DNA from: Tetrapisispora phaffii CBS 4417
Taxonomy: Eukaryota; Ascomycota; Saccharomycetes; Saccharomycetales; Saccharomycetaceae
DNA: 64,000 bases
Reading direction: 5' to 3'
Assembly: GCF_000236905.1 (NCBI RefSeq)
Contig: NC_016527.1
Location: forward strand, 1-64,000
In this document: one piece after another, positions 27,518 through 37,769 of the stretch
Position numbering within the stretch: position 1 is the stretch's first letter
Layout: every line of letters starts with the position of its first letter
Translations under genes and position numbers: made by a program
The notes under the pieces: generated by a model
What the model was told of the DNA's origin: nothing
What the model saw: only the letters and a program-made list of their open reading frames with translations
The model's database searches: none

Positions 27518-29221
27518 ATGGAGAAAGAACATTCAAATACGGATAATGCCCTAAATAGTGAGGTGATACTAGAGAAGTCAACAAAAGCTGCTACGTTCCT
27601 TATGATGGGACAATTGTTCACAAAAATAGTAACGTTTTTGTTGAATAATTTACTTGTAAGATACTTATCGCCAAGAATATTTGGTATTACAGCTTTCCTG
27701 GAATTTTTATTAGGAACTGTTCTGTTCTTTAGTAGAGAGGCAATTAGGATATCTACACTTAGAATTAAGGACAACAATGGAGAAATGACTTTGGACGTGA
27801 AGAAACAAAAAAATTCTCCAAATAATACGTTACAAATCGCTGTAAATTTTGCAATGGTCCCACTCATGATCGGGATTCCATTGTCAATCGTGTTGACTAC
27901 ATGGCAATATAATAACGTTAATTCATTTTTTGTTTCGTTACCTTATTTCACAACTTCGATTTTTTTAATCTGGATCAGTATTCTAATCGAGCTACTTAGT
28001 GAGCCTTTTTATGTGGTTAATCAATTCATGTTGAACTTTGGTACAAGATCGAAATTTGAAACTATCTCTACTACTGTTGGTTGTGTAGTTAATTTCATTG
28101 TTGTGTACGGTTTAGAAAATAATTGGTATAAAATAAACATTTTGGCTGAAGATTTGGAAGTCAGTAAAGAGGGTATTGCCATCTTAGCCTTTTCATTGGG
28201 AAAATTAACACATTCTGTTGCATTACTATTATGTTATTACATTGACTATTTAATTAATTTCAAGCCAAAAAATCTATTCAATGTTAGATTAAAAAAAATA
28301 TCACAGTCACCTGGTAAGAAACCATATTATTTCCAAGTAGATATTTTAGAACATTTCAAGAAAGTTTATTTCCAAATGTGTTTCAAACATTTATTGACTG
28401 AAGGTGATAAACTAATTATCAATTCCATGTGTACAGTAGAAGAACAAGGTATATACTCTCTGCTTTCCAATTATGGTTCTCTGGTGACTAGATTATTGTT
28501 TTCGCCAATTGAGGAATCTTTGCGTCTATTTTTGGCACGTCTATTGACTAACACTAGAACATCAAAGAATTTAAGACTCTCCATGGAAGTTTTAGTTAAT
28601 TTAACTAAATTCTATTTATACTTGTCGCTATTGATCATTATTTTTGGGCCAGTAAATTCATCATTTTTATTACAATTTTTAATTGGTAAAAAATGGTCCA
28701 CTACCATTTTAATGGATACTATGAGGGTATACTGTTTTTATATCCCATTTTTAGCTATCAATGGTATATTCGAAGGTTTTTTCCAAAGTACAGCTAATGG
28801 TGATCAAATTTTAAGACAATCTTACGTGATGATGGTCTATTCTGGTATATTTTTCTTCAATTGCTGGTTGCTAATTTCATTTTTAGACCTCTCAATTTCA
28901 GGATTGATTTTAAGTAACATAATCAATATGATTCTACGTATATCATATTGTGGATGGTTTATCCATAAGTTTTACAAAGAATTATACACTGAATCTTCAT
29001 CATTTTTATTCAATTTTAGGAACTTTGGAACAATCTTGACATCCGGTTTGCTCATAAGTGTCGTGAATTGGTGGATTATTGGATACGTTAGAAACTTCAA
29101 ACAACTAGCAATCAATATAACACTTGCATTGGTCTTATTAGGTATAATTTTATTCAAAGAAAGACGAGCCATTCAACAACTAATGGGCAGAAATAAACGT
29201 TCGGAGGCAAAACTTATATAA
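27518..29221 (+). CDS. RFT1: ER membrane protein Rft1, needed for lipid-linked oligosaccharide assembly
   Basis: 567 residues (574 in S. cerevisiae), with about twelve hydrophobic segments of the MATE-like/MOP fold. Rft1 is needed for N-glycosylation at the Man5GlcNAc2-PP-dolichol step; whether it is itself the flippase is disputed. Family-typical stretches include TFLMMGQLFTK, LVRYLSPRIFGITAFLEF, FKHLLTEGDKLIINSMCTVE, EQGIYSLLSNYGSL and SPIEESLRLFLARLL. Start, end and order beside HAP3 and APN2 match S. cerevisiae YBL020W. Confidence 0.97.
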   Translation: MEKEHSNTDNALNSEVILEKSTKAATFLMMGQLFTKIVTFLLNNLLVRYLSPRIFGITAFLEFLLGTVLFFSREAIRISTLRIKDNNGEMTLDVKKQKNSPNNTLQIAVNFAMVPLMIGIPLSIVLTTWQYNNVNSFFVSLPYFTTSIFLIWISILIELLSEPFYVVNQFMLNFGTRSKFETISTTVGCVVNFIVVYGLENNWYKINILAEDLEVSKEGIAILAFSLGKLTHSVALLLCYYIDYLINFKPKNLFNVRLKKISQSPGKKPYYFQVDILEHFKKVYFQMCFKHLLTEGDKLIINSMCTVEEQGIYSLLSNYGSLVTRLLFSPIEESLRLFLARLLTNTRTSKNLRLSMEVLVNLTKFYLYLSLLIIIFGPVNSSFLLQFLIGKKWSTTILMDTMRVYCFYIPFLAINGIFEGFFQSTANGDQILRQSYVMMVYSGIFFFNCWLLISFLDLSISGLILSNIINMILRISYCGWFIHKFYKELYTESSSFLFNFRNFGTILTSGLLISVVNWWIIGYVRNFKQLAINITLALVLLGIILFKERRAIQQLMGRNKRSEAKLI

Positions 29222-29531
29222 ACAACTAAGTAAGAAATGTACATTCTCTTGATTATAATCTAAATTACCACTAACAGGAGTGTTTATAATACGAATATCT
29301 CCAGGTGAAACTAATTAACACACCCATCTTTCTTCAACTCATAGATTTTTAATATTTACTGGCACATTCAGTAAGTTCGTTTTACATAAAAAAAACTCAT
29401 CAGTTAAAAATAAATGATTTTAAATAATTAATTCAGTTTTAAATGTTTAATAGAAGATTAGATAACAAGATTATTTGTGATAATCTTAGGCTATAGAAGA
29501 TTCCAGTGGTGTTAAATGAACTTTGAGAAAG
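29222..29531. other. RFT1-APN2 intergenic region
   Basis: 310 bp of AT-rich sequence containing the RFT1 3' end and the APN2 promoter. No gene seen. Confidence 0.4.
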
Positions 29532-31136
29532 ATGAGTGAGAACACTGCCGCTAGGTCACGGTTGGAAGAACTTCCTGATAAAGAAGATAAGGTAATTAGA
29601 TTGGTCACATTTAATGTCAATGGTATTCGTACTTTATTTCATTATCAGCCCTTCTCACAGATGAACCAATCATTAGTTAATGTATTTGATTATTTCAATG
29701 CTGATATAATTACTTTTCAAGAATTAAAGACAGAGAAGTTGAGCATTTCTAAATGGGGAAAAGTCGATGGTTATTATTCTTTCATTTCATTGCCAACTGT
29801 TAAAAAGGGATATTCTGGGGTTGGGTGTTGGGTTCGAATGTTTCCTGATGACCATCCACTTCATGATTCAATGAAAGTGGTGAAAGCTGAAGAAGGTATA
29901 ACTGGCTGCTTGAGTGTTAAGAATGGTCAAGAGGAAATACGATATAAAGATGATCAAAATATTGGAATTGGTGGATATAATTCGTTAGGTTACGATAATG
30001 AAAGTGAGGCATTACATTTAGATAGCGAAGGAAGGTGTGTTATTATAGAATTAGCATGTAATATGGTTATCATTTCTACATACTGCCCAGCAAATTCAAC
30101 ATTGACTGATGAAGGGCAACAATTTAGAATAAAGTTTTTGAAAGTATTGTTTAAGAGGATAAGGAATTTGGAGTCAATGGGGAAAAAAGTAGTCTTAATG
30201 GGTGATTTGAATATATGTCGTGATTTAATTGACCAAGCAGAAGCATTGGAAGTTAATGGCATACGAATACTGCCAGAGACTACTGGAAATATGATAGAAA
30301 ATGAGTACCCAGATTTGGCAAGCAGTTTCATTTTGAAACCTGAAAGAGTTCAGAGAAGACTGTTGAACCAGATAATAACAGACAGCTTTATCGCAGATCT
30401 ATCCAAGAATGGATGCATGATAGATACTACAAGATTTATTCAGTCGAAGAAAAGATTAAAAATGTACACTGTTTGGAATACTCTTAAAAATACTCGATCT
30501 ATCAATTATGGTTCAAGGATAGACTTTATATTATTAAGTTCAGGATACCAAAATTTAATACAAAACGCAAATATATTACCACAAGTCATGGGATCAGACC
30601 ACTGTCCAGTATACTTAGATATGAAATTGCCTACCGACATCGCATCAAATATTGAAATTAAAATACCAAGATTTGAAGCCAGGTATAAATACCAATTAAC
30701 GCATAAAAATATTTTTGAGATGTTAAAGGGAACGGCTAGTAATGCTGACGAAAGCAAAGTGGAGATGGCACCTGGCTTCAGTGAATCCTCTAATCATTCA
30801 TATAAGATGACTAAAGGAATTAATAAAACCTCATCAATAAAAAGTTTTTTCAAAGTTGAAAACAAAACAGCCAAAAAGAGGACTTCATTACAAGGAAGAG
30901 AGATACTAAAAAGGTATGCTAACATCAATTCAAAAAGAGTGATCGTTAACGGTCAAACTACTTTAGCCAAAGTATATGGATTATCAGATGCGCCATTATG
31001 TAAGCATGGTGAAAAATGTGTATTGAAGACATCTAGGACAAGTAGTAATTATGGAAAAAAATTCTGGGCTTGCAAAAGGCCAAAAGGTGAGTCTAATAAT
31101 GAAGATTCTTCTTGTGACCATTTTGAATGGGTATAG
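29532..31136 (+). CDS. APN2: Class II abasic (AP) endonuclease Apn2
   Basis: 534 residues from the ATG at 29532; the in-frame TTG at 29523 is ignored. Nuclear base-excision-repair enzyme of the ExoIII family that cuts at abasic sites and trims 3' blocks. Catalytic motifs in order: TFNVNGIRT, TFQELKTEK (metal-binding Glu), ISTYCPAN, MGDLNICRD, and SDHCPVY (catalytic His). The C-terminal tail has a SIKSFF segment resembling the PCNA-binding box and ends in a GRF-type zinc finger with Cys and His ligands (CKHGEKCVLK ... FWACKRP ... CDHFEWV). Length and order match S. cerevisiae YBL019W (520). Confidence 0.97.
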   Translation: MSENTAARSRLEELPDKEDKVIRLVTFNVNGIRTLFHYQPFSQMNQSLVNVFDYFNADIITFQELKTEKLSISKWGKVDGYYSFISLPTVKKGYSGVGCWVRMFPDDHPLHDSMKVVKAEEGITGCLSVKNGQEEIRYKDDQNIGIGGYNSLGYDNESEALHLDSEGRCVIIELACNMVIISTYCPANSTLTDEGQQFRIKFLKVLFKRIRNLESMGKKVVLMGDLNICRDLIDQAEALEVNGIRILPETTGNMIENEYPDLASSFILKPERVQRRLLNQIITDSFIADLSKNGCMIDTTRFIQSKKRLKMYTVWNTLKNTRSINYGSRIDFILLSSGYQNLIQNANILPQVMGSDHCPVYLDMKLPTDIASNIEIKIPRFEARYKYQLTHKNIFEMLKGTASNADESKVEMAPGFSESSNHSYKMTKGINKTSSIKSFFKVENKTAKKRTSLQGREILKRYANINSKRVIVNGQTTLAKVYGLSDAPLCKHGEKCVLKTSRTSSNYGKKFWACKRPKGESNNEDSSCDHFEWV

Positions 31137-31190
31137 ATATTAGTGACATTCTGAAAATGTATGCAAGGTTATGATTTCATTAAACAGGCT

Positions 31191-31201
31191 TTTTATATTT
31201 A
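31191..31201 (+). other. Perfect 11/11 match to the yeast ARS consensus
   Basis: TTTTATATTTA fits WTTTAYRTTTW. It lies between two convergent genes (APN2 and POP8), a common place for origins. Such matches are frequent in AT-rich DNA, and origin function is untested; the consensus may differ in this species. Confidence 0.2.
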
Positions 31202-31261
31202 GTAAAAGTACATATTGAAATTACGTAAAAGTTTATACGATAGAATGCACGATAGAGTGAA

Positions 31262-31735
31262 TTATTCACATTCTTGATCATTTTCCTCTTCTTCAATACA
31301 CCTTCGTAACCAAAGTTTATCGTCTTCTTGGATATCTAATGACCTTATACTATCTGTCTCTTGTAATATATTCATGACTAAAGGAACCTCAAACAGTTCA
31401 TCTGTAGATATGTATGTGAATAATGCAGTTATAAACATGTCTTTTTCTTTTTTCCCTACTCTTACGTATCCAACTTGATTTTCTCTATTTAAAAATGTAT
31501 ACTCTATTGATTCCCCAAAAATACCATATGACTTCACTAATGCAGCATTCAACCATCTTCTCCAAGTCAATTCATCAAATCTCACATCCACATCAAATTT
31601 TGGATCTTGCGATGTTCTATATAATTTGAATAGTTAGTAAATGTGTTTAAAAGCATAAAAAAATTAATGTGGCATATCTACTTACAGTTTCAATTTGAAA
31701 TAGTACCAATCTGGTGAAACTTTTTTTATACTCAT
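31262..31735 (-). CDS. POP8: RNase P/MRP subunit Pop8, two exons
   Basis: Exon 1 is 31735-31686 (ATG AGT ATA..., MSIKKVSPDWYYFKLK plus two bases). The intron is 31685-31617 (69 nt) with 5' site GTAAGT, branch point TACTAAC at 31639-31633 and 3' site ATAG. Exon 2 is 31616-31262. The spliced product has 134 residues, close to S. cerevisiae Pop8 (133), and joins as FKLKLTSQDPKF, aligning with that protein's WQYFKLSIT region; the S. cerevisiae gene also has an intron. Exon 2 carries LTWRRWLNAALVKSYGIFGE and the acidic C-terminus typical of Pop8. Pop8 is a small protein subunit of nuclear RNase P and RNase MRP, acting in tRNA 5' and pre-rRNA processing. Order between APN2 and PEP1 matches YBL018C. 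Confidence 0.93.
31617..31685 (-). other. Spliceosomal intron of POP8 (69 nt)
   Basis: Begins GTAAGT, a permitted variant of the yeast GTATGT, has a perfect TACTAAC branch point at 31633-31639, and ends TATATAG about 17 nt after the branch adenosine. Removing it restores an in-frame Pop8 N-terminus. Confidence 0.92.
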
Positions 31736-32088
31736 ACTATCTCAATATTCAATGTGATCTGTTGCATGTATTCTCTTCTACATACAAGTAATAACTAACT
31801 TATATTAACAATTTACGTTAGTTTATTTTATAAGGTTAAGTTCGTCGAATTTTAAATATGCAGAAGCTCATCGCGGTATCGTTAGATCAGAAGTTAATAT
31901 GATAATAAATGAAGATAATAATGATTAAGTGATCTAATTGATTATTATTAAGTGTTTTAGATTATTATTTTATTAATACATTATAGTTAATTAATAAAAC
32001 ATATATACATGTAAATGAGGTAAATATAGAATTGGATTATATGAATTGGTTGAAAAATGGCAAATTAATTCCAAAAAAGTGAAATTAA
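31736..32088. other. POP8 promoter and PEP1 3' region
   Basis: 353 bp, very AT-rich except for a PAC motif at 31867-31874. Confidence 0.4.
31867..31874 (+). promoter_or_regulatory. PAC motif upstream of POP8
   Basis: A perfect CTCATCGC core about 130 bp upstream of the POP8 ATG. PAC marks RNA-processing and ribosome-biogenesis genes in yeasts, which suits an RNase P/MRP subunit. Confidence 0.5.
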
Positions 32089-35000
32089 TCAATTATTATT
32101 ATCTGAATCAACTGGACTATGGTTATTATCATCGTTTTGTTGATTATTGTCATCAGAAGTCAATTCAGTACTTTTTTGGTTCTCGTCATCAACGTTTTCG
32201 ACTGGTGCCTCTTCTTCGTCTCTGAATGGCGTGCTAAACTCTGGAGGGTCATGCGGATCTTCATCAATATCAAAATCATTATCTTGGTTCAATAAACTAT
32301 TCAAATCATTTGCATCTTCGTCATGACCTTCTAATAAGTCATCAGCATCGTCTAGAAATTGATCATTAAAAAGAGTTGTGTAGCTTGGTCCTCTTCTATC
32401 TGATGATCTACTGCGTAACCTATCTATATGATTTTTAATAAAATATTTTACCTTTTCGAATCCAGAATATAAAGATGTTGATGCAATAAATCCGGATCTT
32501 ACAACCGAATTTACAACTCTGTCAAATTCGTTATCTTCAATTAAAGTATCGCCAAGTCTGATTTCACCAAATCTAGAAAATCCCCCATTTCTACGAATAC
32601 CACGGTCATAAATCACCCATGTTAAAAAGGCTATAATAATAAACGGAATGATAAATAAAGCAGAAAAAGAGTACCCATTTAAATTATGATGCTTGTTAAA
32701 TTCATTCTTTTTACCGGGACATGGACGAGGTGTTGATTTGCCTTCTAGATTCAACCCACCATTACAAGTAGACAATGGAATTTTTCTATACCCAGTTGAA
32801 GCAAAATATTCAAAGACATTATCTGTTTTACACACACCGCTTGGATCAATTGGAGATAAACCTTCAACCAATTTACAAGTTCCGTCATTTGCTTTATAAT
32901 AATTGTAGTCACACTCGAAATCATTTCTAGTACAAGAACAATTCTTTACTATTCTAAAGGAGTCACTTAATGGCGCACTTCCAACAAAACAATTATTCTT
33001 ATTTTTCTTCAAATACTCTAATTGATGACCAAATAAGCAATTATCCTTCAAGGGGTTGAAAGATATATAATCAAAATCATCATTATTTTCATTTTCAATA
33101 TCGTAAACACACTGTCTATCAAAGCTACCTGCAAAGTCTATGGTGTAAATTTTTGAGGTTCCACCTTTAAATGAGCTTGATTTACCCAACAGTAAGAATC
33201 TCATTGATGAGTCTCGTGGTACTGTTATGATATCTTCAATTATGACCTTTTCACCAGTAAATTTGTAATCTAACCATGTTTTGCCTGAATCAATAGAATA
33301 TGATATGGTGTCTGTTGCTACATTACTGGCGACTAGTACTAAAATCCCACCGTGATCACCATATTCCCATTGATAATTTCCTTTCTTAACTTCAGACCAT
33401 GTAACACCGCCATCAGTCGTAAGATATGTGGATGATTCATTTTCTGGTAATAAATAAGGACCAACATTACCAACACCAAACATGACACCAAATGCAGAGC
33501 CTGATGCAAAAGTATCCCTTACATCTTTTCTTTCAGTGTAGCCATGTAAATGCAATGAACATTTGTCAAGGCTTTTACCGCTGCAGGTGTATTTTTTGCC
33601 TTCAGAATCTTTAGCCGGAGGTTTAATATAAACCCAATCAGATCCATCATTAAAAGTAATCTTTGATTTCAATTGTTTGTTTTCCAAATGATCTTCCATT
33701 TTTTTGACATTTCCAATAGTGTTTATAATAATTATACCTTCAAGGCCTTGAATTTTTTCAAAGTCTACGAACCCTTGACTGTTCCTATTAACAGCTCGTT
33801 CTAGAGAAACAAAGGAGGTACCGTTATAGTTGGACTTCAATAAAGGGCCATAATCTTCTCCTGCCCCAATATTAACAGCCAAGTGCATAAATATTGATCC
33901 AAATTCCGAGCCAAGAACAGTGAAGGATTCTTGTCTAATATCATTCAAGTCAGCAGGAAATTGTGCCTCTGCATAGGTAATACCATCAGCAGTGACATAA
34001 GCTCTCAATTCATTCTCGCCATGTGGAACAGCTACAACGTAAAATTCACCAGTACCCATAGTACCAATAATTGAATCAAAAACAACAGATTGTGTCTTAA
34101 AATAGTCATTAGAGCGCACTAAGCTCCTTCCGGTACGATTTTCAGTTAATGTCATACAGGTGATCATGTTTTTAACGGATGGATCAGTAAATATTGTATT
34201 TGCGAAATCACAGTGAATACCATCACGAAGCATCTCTTCAAAAGTTTCACCCCCATCCTTAGTTAGATAAGCTACAGAGTGGCACTTTGTATCAAATATC
34301 GATTTACAATCCTTACCTCCATAGTATATGAATTGATTGACATCAAGAGCATTGAAATTCAAACCTAATCCCAATTGTCTAGATTTTGGAAGCTTTGTTG
34401 AAGAAAATGTTTGACCTCTATCATGAGTGGTATAAAGGGTTCCATCATCACCAAATAAGTAAGCTGTGGAATCAAAGTATGGATTAAAAGTAATTTCAAT
34501 AATTTCACTGTCTATCTCAACTTTTTTGATTGTCTCACCACCATCATTTGAAACGTAAACTTGTCTATCAGATGTAGCTATCAGTAATGCTTCATCTGAA
34601 ACTGTATCAAAATATTTATAATATTCAATTTTTGAATTGATTGAATTTTCAGTCACCTTGATTTTGTCTCCAGATTTGACAGGGGAGCCTATTTCTTCAC
34701 AAGAAAGTTCAACATTATCGAATGTTAATTCTTTTTGACATTTATTATTGTTGAGCTTTTGAACAGGTGATAGAGTGATTTTATTGTTTTTAGCACCATT
34801 ACATTGTCCAGATAATTGTAATAATTTATAATCTGGAACACATTTTCCATTTTCACCTTTTTTAAAGGAAAATGAACATTCGTAATCTTTTTCAGTACAT
34901 TGAGAGCAATCTTCCTGAATCCATTCTAGATCCTTATAAGTTGTACCAACCAGGCATTTTGATTCAGCTTTTCTTCTTTGTACTGAATATTTTGCGCCGT

Positions 35001-37020
35001 TAATGCATTCACCACTTGCTAAAGAATATGTTTCAAAGTCAGAAGGTTTACATTTTTCTCCGTTAAACGCCTTTGAAAAATCAATTGCGTATACAAATGT
35101 GTATGCCGTATCGTTATCGCCATCCTCGTCATCATCATCATCAGGATTACTTATTATGACATTTACTGCTTGATCAGCTACCATACCCAAAAGCATAAAC
35201 TTCGATCCTGAACCATCTAAGGTGGTACTTATAAGTTCAATAGGAATTATCTGCTCTTCTAATTGGTATTCTGTCCAGCTGCGACCCTGATCAAGAGAAT
35301 AGTATAACTCAGACTCAGGATCACCATCAGATTCAGGATTAAAAGGAACAGCGACAATAATATTACCGTAGTCACCAGACGTTGTGATACTAGGAAAATC
35401 AAGAGCTACCTGCCAAGATTCACCGCCATCTCTGGAAATAAATGTTTTAGCATCATCCCAATTAAAGGACACACCATCAGATACGACACCGATTACGGTT
35501 ATAATCCCTGCACTTGGTTCTGAGCTCACAAAACCGCCCATTAAAAGTTGAATGGAACAGTTTTCATAATCATCAATGTCACACTTAAAGTTTTTCTTAT
35601 TGTCAGGATCGACAACTTTTAAATTTGACCAGAAATTTCCATTATCAATGCTGATTTTTGTAATTTTTGAAGGAGAGCTCTTTTTCCTTTCATTAGAGTC
35701 ATCCTTTCTATTCCCTCCATGAAAACTATTCATGGAGGTAAATGTACCAATTATCGTGCCTGGAAGGTGCGCAAAAGTTTGGAAAAATGAATTACCTAAA
35801 GTTGTCGTATCCATAAAGGATAGATCTGAAAATTTCTCACCCTTAGAATCAGATATGAGAATTTCTGTGACATAATCATTTCTTTTCGATTTTTGCCCTT
35901 TCTTCCTATTGATTGTTAATAAAAGTCTACCTGCAGCATCCTCACGTAAACCACCAGCAACATAAAACCTTAGTTGGGTTGGTAAGTGGGCCTCTTTATA
36001 TTCTTTACCATCTTTTGAAATCCAAACCTTCTTAGATGAATTTTTGTTATATCTGTCATCAATTGTTATGGCAACCAATTGTTGATCAAAAACGAAAAAA
36101 GATTCTATGGTTTTCTCCTTTAATGATTCTATTATTTTGGTATTAGATGGATTTTTGATTGAGATCTCAAAATATTTTGACTCGGTCATGACCGATGTCA
36201 TCGGAGGATCATTTGACTTACCATTGTTAAAAAGAATAGTACCAGCAGCACGCTTTACATTATATAAATAGTCATCCCTTTTATCTTTAGCTCCAGTATC
36301 GGATTTATTTTGAGTTTCTTTTGGCTTCTGTTCTATTCCTTGAACCAAATTGGACTTACACACGATTGTATCCGACAAACTTGTTAGCATAGATTTAGAG
36401 GAACTTATTCCAAACTTACAATCCGTTATTAAACTTCTGATATTTTTCTTTCCACTCAAATCTATTTTACTGTCAATTTGCTTAAAAGTTTTACCAGTAT
36501 CGGTAGAAATGAAGTAAAGCTGAGCCATATACATATTTTGGAAACTAGTATTCTTACTGGAATCGCCTTTGATCAAACTTCTACAAGAAGCTAGAAGAAT
36601 TTTGTTATCTAAAGGATGCGATTTAATCCAGCATGTATCAGATGGTCCCTTCATGTTTTTTGGCACATTAATATTCAGTTTAGTCCATGTTTTACCCTTA
36701 TCATTTGTTATGTAGGTCTCGTTGTATTCAGTACGTAGACTTGCTCTTGAACCTGGGTATAATTCATCCACATGTACATAAACAACTTTGCTGTCTTTGG
36801 AATCAATTTTTACTTTCTCCCAACTCTTACCATTATCTTCTGTTCTCAATAATGAATTCTTTTCAACTCTTAGTAGCACAGAGGAATCGTCGAATGAAGT
36901 CAATAAATAACTGAATCCACTCTTAACTTTATTAACTACAGGTGCATTATCAACACTAGCTGCAATAGTAAGTTGAGAAAACAACAACAATAGAGGAATA
37001 ATCAAATTACTCAATAGCAT
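32089..37020 (-). CDS. PEP1: Vacuolar protein sorting receptor Vps10/Pep1 (sortilin family)
   Basis: 1643 residues (1579 in S. cerevisiae). Type I membrane receptor that carries carboxypeptidase Y and other vacuolar hydrolases from the late Golgi to endosomes. It has a signal peptide (MLLSNLIIPLLLLFSQLTIA). Two lumenal Vps10 domains follow, each a ten-bladed propeller with Asp-box motifs such as SKDGGESW and TTDGGVTW, closed by a cysteine-rich module (about 660-740 and about 1330-1420). One transmembrane segment lies at about 1446-1469 (FSALFIIPFIIIAFLTWVIY). The cytosolic tail has an aromatic signal candidate, SLYSGF, and an acidic Asp/Glu/Asn-rich end longer than in S. cerevisiae. Order after POP8 matches YBL017C. 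S. cerevisiae also has subtelomeric VTH paralogues, but this copy is in the PEP1 location. Confidence 0.96.
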   Translation of the reverse strand: MLLSNLIIPLLLLFSQLTIAASVDNAPVVNKVKSGFSYLLTSFDDSSVLLRVEKNSLLRTEDNGKSWEKVKIDSKDSKVVYVHVDELYPGSRASLRTEYNETYITNDKGKTWTKLNINVPKNMKGPSDTCWIKSHPLDNKILLASCRSLIKGDSSKNTSFQNMYMAQLYFISTDTGKTFKQIDSKIDLSGKKNIRSLITDCKFGISSSKSMLTSLSDTIVCKSNLVQGIEQKPKETQNKSDTGAKDKRDDYLYNVKRAAGTILFNNGKSNDPPMTSVMTESKYFEISIKNPSNTKIIESLKEKTIESFFVFDQQLVAITIDDRYNKNSSKKVWISKDGKEYKEAHLPTQLRFYVAGGLREDAAGRLLLTINRKKGQKSKRNDYVTEILISDSKGEKFSDLSFMDTTTLGNSFFQTFAHLPGTIIGTFTSMNSFHGGNRKDDSNERKKSSPSKITKISIDNGNFWSNLKVVDPDNKKNFKCDIDDYENCSIQLLMGGFVSSEPSAGIITVIGVVSDGVSFNWDDAKTFISRDGGESWQVALDFPSITTSGDYGNIIVAVPFNPESDGDPESELYYSLDQGRSWTEYQLEEQIIPIELISTTLDGSGSKFMLLGMVADQAVNVIISNPDDDDDEDGDNDTAYTFVYAIDFSKAFNGEKCKPSDFETYSLASGECINGAKYSVQRRKAESKCLVGTTYKDLEWIQEDCSQCTEKDYECSFSFKKGENGKCVPDYKLLQLSGQCNGAKNNKITLSPVQKLNNNKCQKELTFDNVELSCEEIGSPVKSGDKIKVTENSINSKIEYYKYFDTVSDEALLIATSDRQVYVSNDGGETIKKVEIDSEIIEITFNPYFDSTAYLFGDDGTLYTTHDRGQTFSSTKLPKSRQLGLGLNFNALDVNQFIYYGGKDCKSIFDTKCHSVAYLTKDGGETFEEMLRDGIHCDFANTIFTDPSVKNMITCMTLTENRTGRSLVRSNDYFKTQSVVFDSIIGTMGTGEFYVVAVPHGENELRAYVTADGITYAEAQFPADLNDIRQESFTVLGSEFGSIFMHLAVNIGAGEDYGPLLKSNYNGTSFVSLERAVNRNSQGFVDFEKIQGLEGIIIINTIGNVKKMEDHLENKQLKSKITFNDGSDWVYIKPPAKDSEGKKYTCSGKSLDKCSLHLHGYTERKDVRDTFASGSAFGVMFGVGNVGPYLLPENESSTYLTTDGGVTWSEVKKGNYQWEYGDHGGILVLVASNVATDTISYSIDSGKTWLDYKFTGEKVIIEDIITVPRDSSMRFLLLGKSSSFKGGTSKIYTIDFAGSFDRQCVYDIENENNDDFDYISFNPLKDNCLFGHQLEYLKKNKNNCFVGSAPLSDSFRIVKNCSCTRNDFECDYNYYKANDGTCKLVEGLSPIDPSGVCKTDNVFEYFASTGYRKIPLSTCNGGLNLEGKSTPRPCPGKKNEFNKHHNLNGYSFSALFIIPFIIIAFLTWVIYDRGIRRNGGFSRFGEIRLGDTLIEDNEFDRVVNSVVRSGFIASTSLYSGFEKVKYFIKNHIDRLRSRSSDRRGPSYTTLFNDQFLDDADDLLEGHDEDANDLNSLLNQDNDFDIDEDPHDPPEFSTPFRDEEEAPVENVDDENQKSTELTSDDNNQQNDDNNHSPVDSDNNN

Positions 37021-37637
37021 TTTCTAATTGAAGTGTTAGTGGTAACTTGTTAGCTTTCTTTTGTACGTATTGTGTTTTCTTTTGTTTTGATAGTATCTAT
37101 GTAACCACTAATAATTCAAATGTAAAGTATATAGATGTGCTATATGTTTAAAGTATCAGCTAATTGATTTCTTATCAGCTTATGAATTTTAACTCCTTTG
37201 CAATTATTTAATCCTTAATTTCACATTTTTTCATTATTTGTGCCCATAGCAAGAAAAATTTCGAAAAGTAGGCTAAGTGTAATAGGTTAAATGGTATATG
37301 ATGTTATGATGTGATGGTGTTATTTATGGTACTTAAGAGCAAGGTCTTGAGATGGCAAGTGATCTTATTGAAAGTTCACTGTAGTTGTGAGAGTAATCAA
37401 TTGAAGATCTTGGCGCAAGGGAAGGTGTCCGTATTTGACGGTTTCCGAGGTGGTATTATGTGACTCTTGGTTCCTTTACATGGTCGGAAAATATGTAAAT
37501 TGCTTGCAATTTTGAGTATGTAATTGGCTGGTTGTGGGGTATTTAAGGTGAAGGATGTTAATAATGTAGAGGTGGGCAATAGTTAGATCTAACTACATCA
37601 GACAGTATAATATATACAGATTTTAAATTTAAAAAAA
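37021..37637. other. PEP1 promoter and tRNA 3' flank
   Basis: 617 bp without a convincing gene. A less AT-rich patch around 37410-37490 is not identified. Confidence 0.35.
37631..37637 (-). terminator. RNA polymerase III terminator of tRNA-Ile
   Basis: Seven consecutive T on the tRNA sense strand directly follow the mature 3' end. Confidence 0.85.
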
Positions 37638-37711
37638 TGGTCCCTAGCGGGATCGAACCGCTGATCCCCGCGTTATTAGCACGATGCCTTAACCAACTGG
37701 GCCAAGGGACC
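37638..37711 (-). tRNA. tRNA-Ile, anticodon AAU
   Basis: A 74-nt gene without intron. The sense strand starts GGTCCCTTGGCCCAGTTGG and ends GGGACC plus discriminator A, pairing as a full acceptor stem. The A box (TGGCCCAGTTGG), the anticodon loop TGCTAATAACG with anticodon AAT, and the B box GGTTCGATCCC are all present. It differs from S. cerevisiae tI(AAU) at only a few positions as I recall it. The two LTRs begin 54 bp upstream of its 5' end, the zone targeted by Ty1- and Ty3-type elements. Confidence 0.97.
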
Positions 37712-37769
37712 TGAAATATTATGTCTTTGTATTGATATATTCCTAATCTTATGCTACTAAATGAATAAC
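37712..37769. other. Short spacer between tRNA 5' end and nested LTRs
   Basis: Contains ATAAC at 37765-37769, the first copy of the older LTR's target duplication (second copy 38590-38594). Confidence 0.6.
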
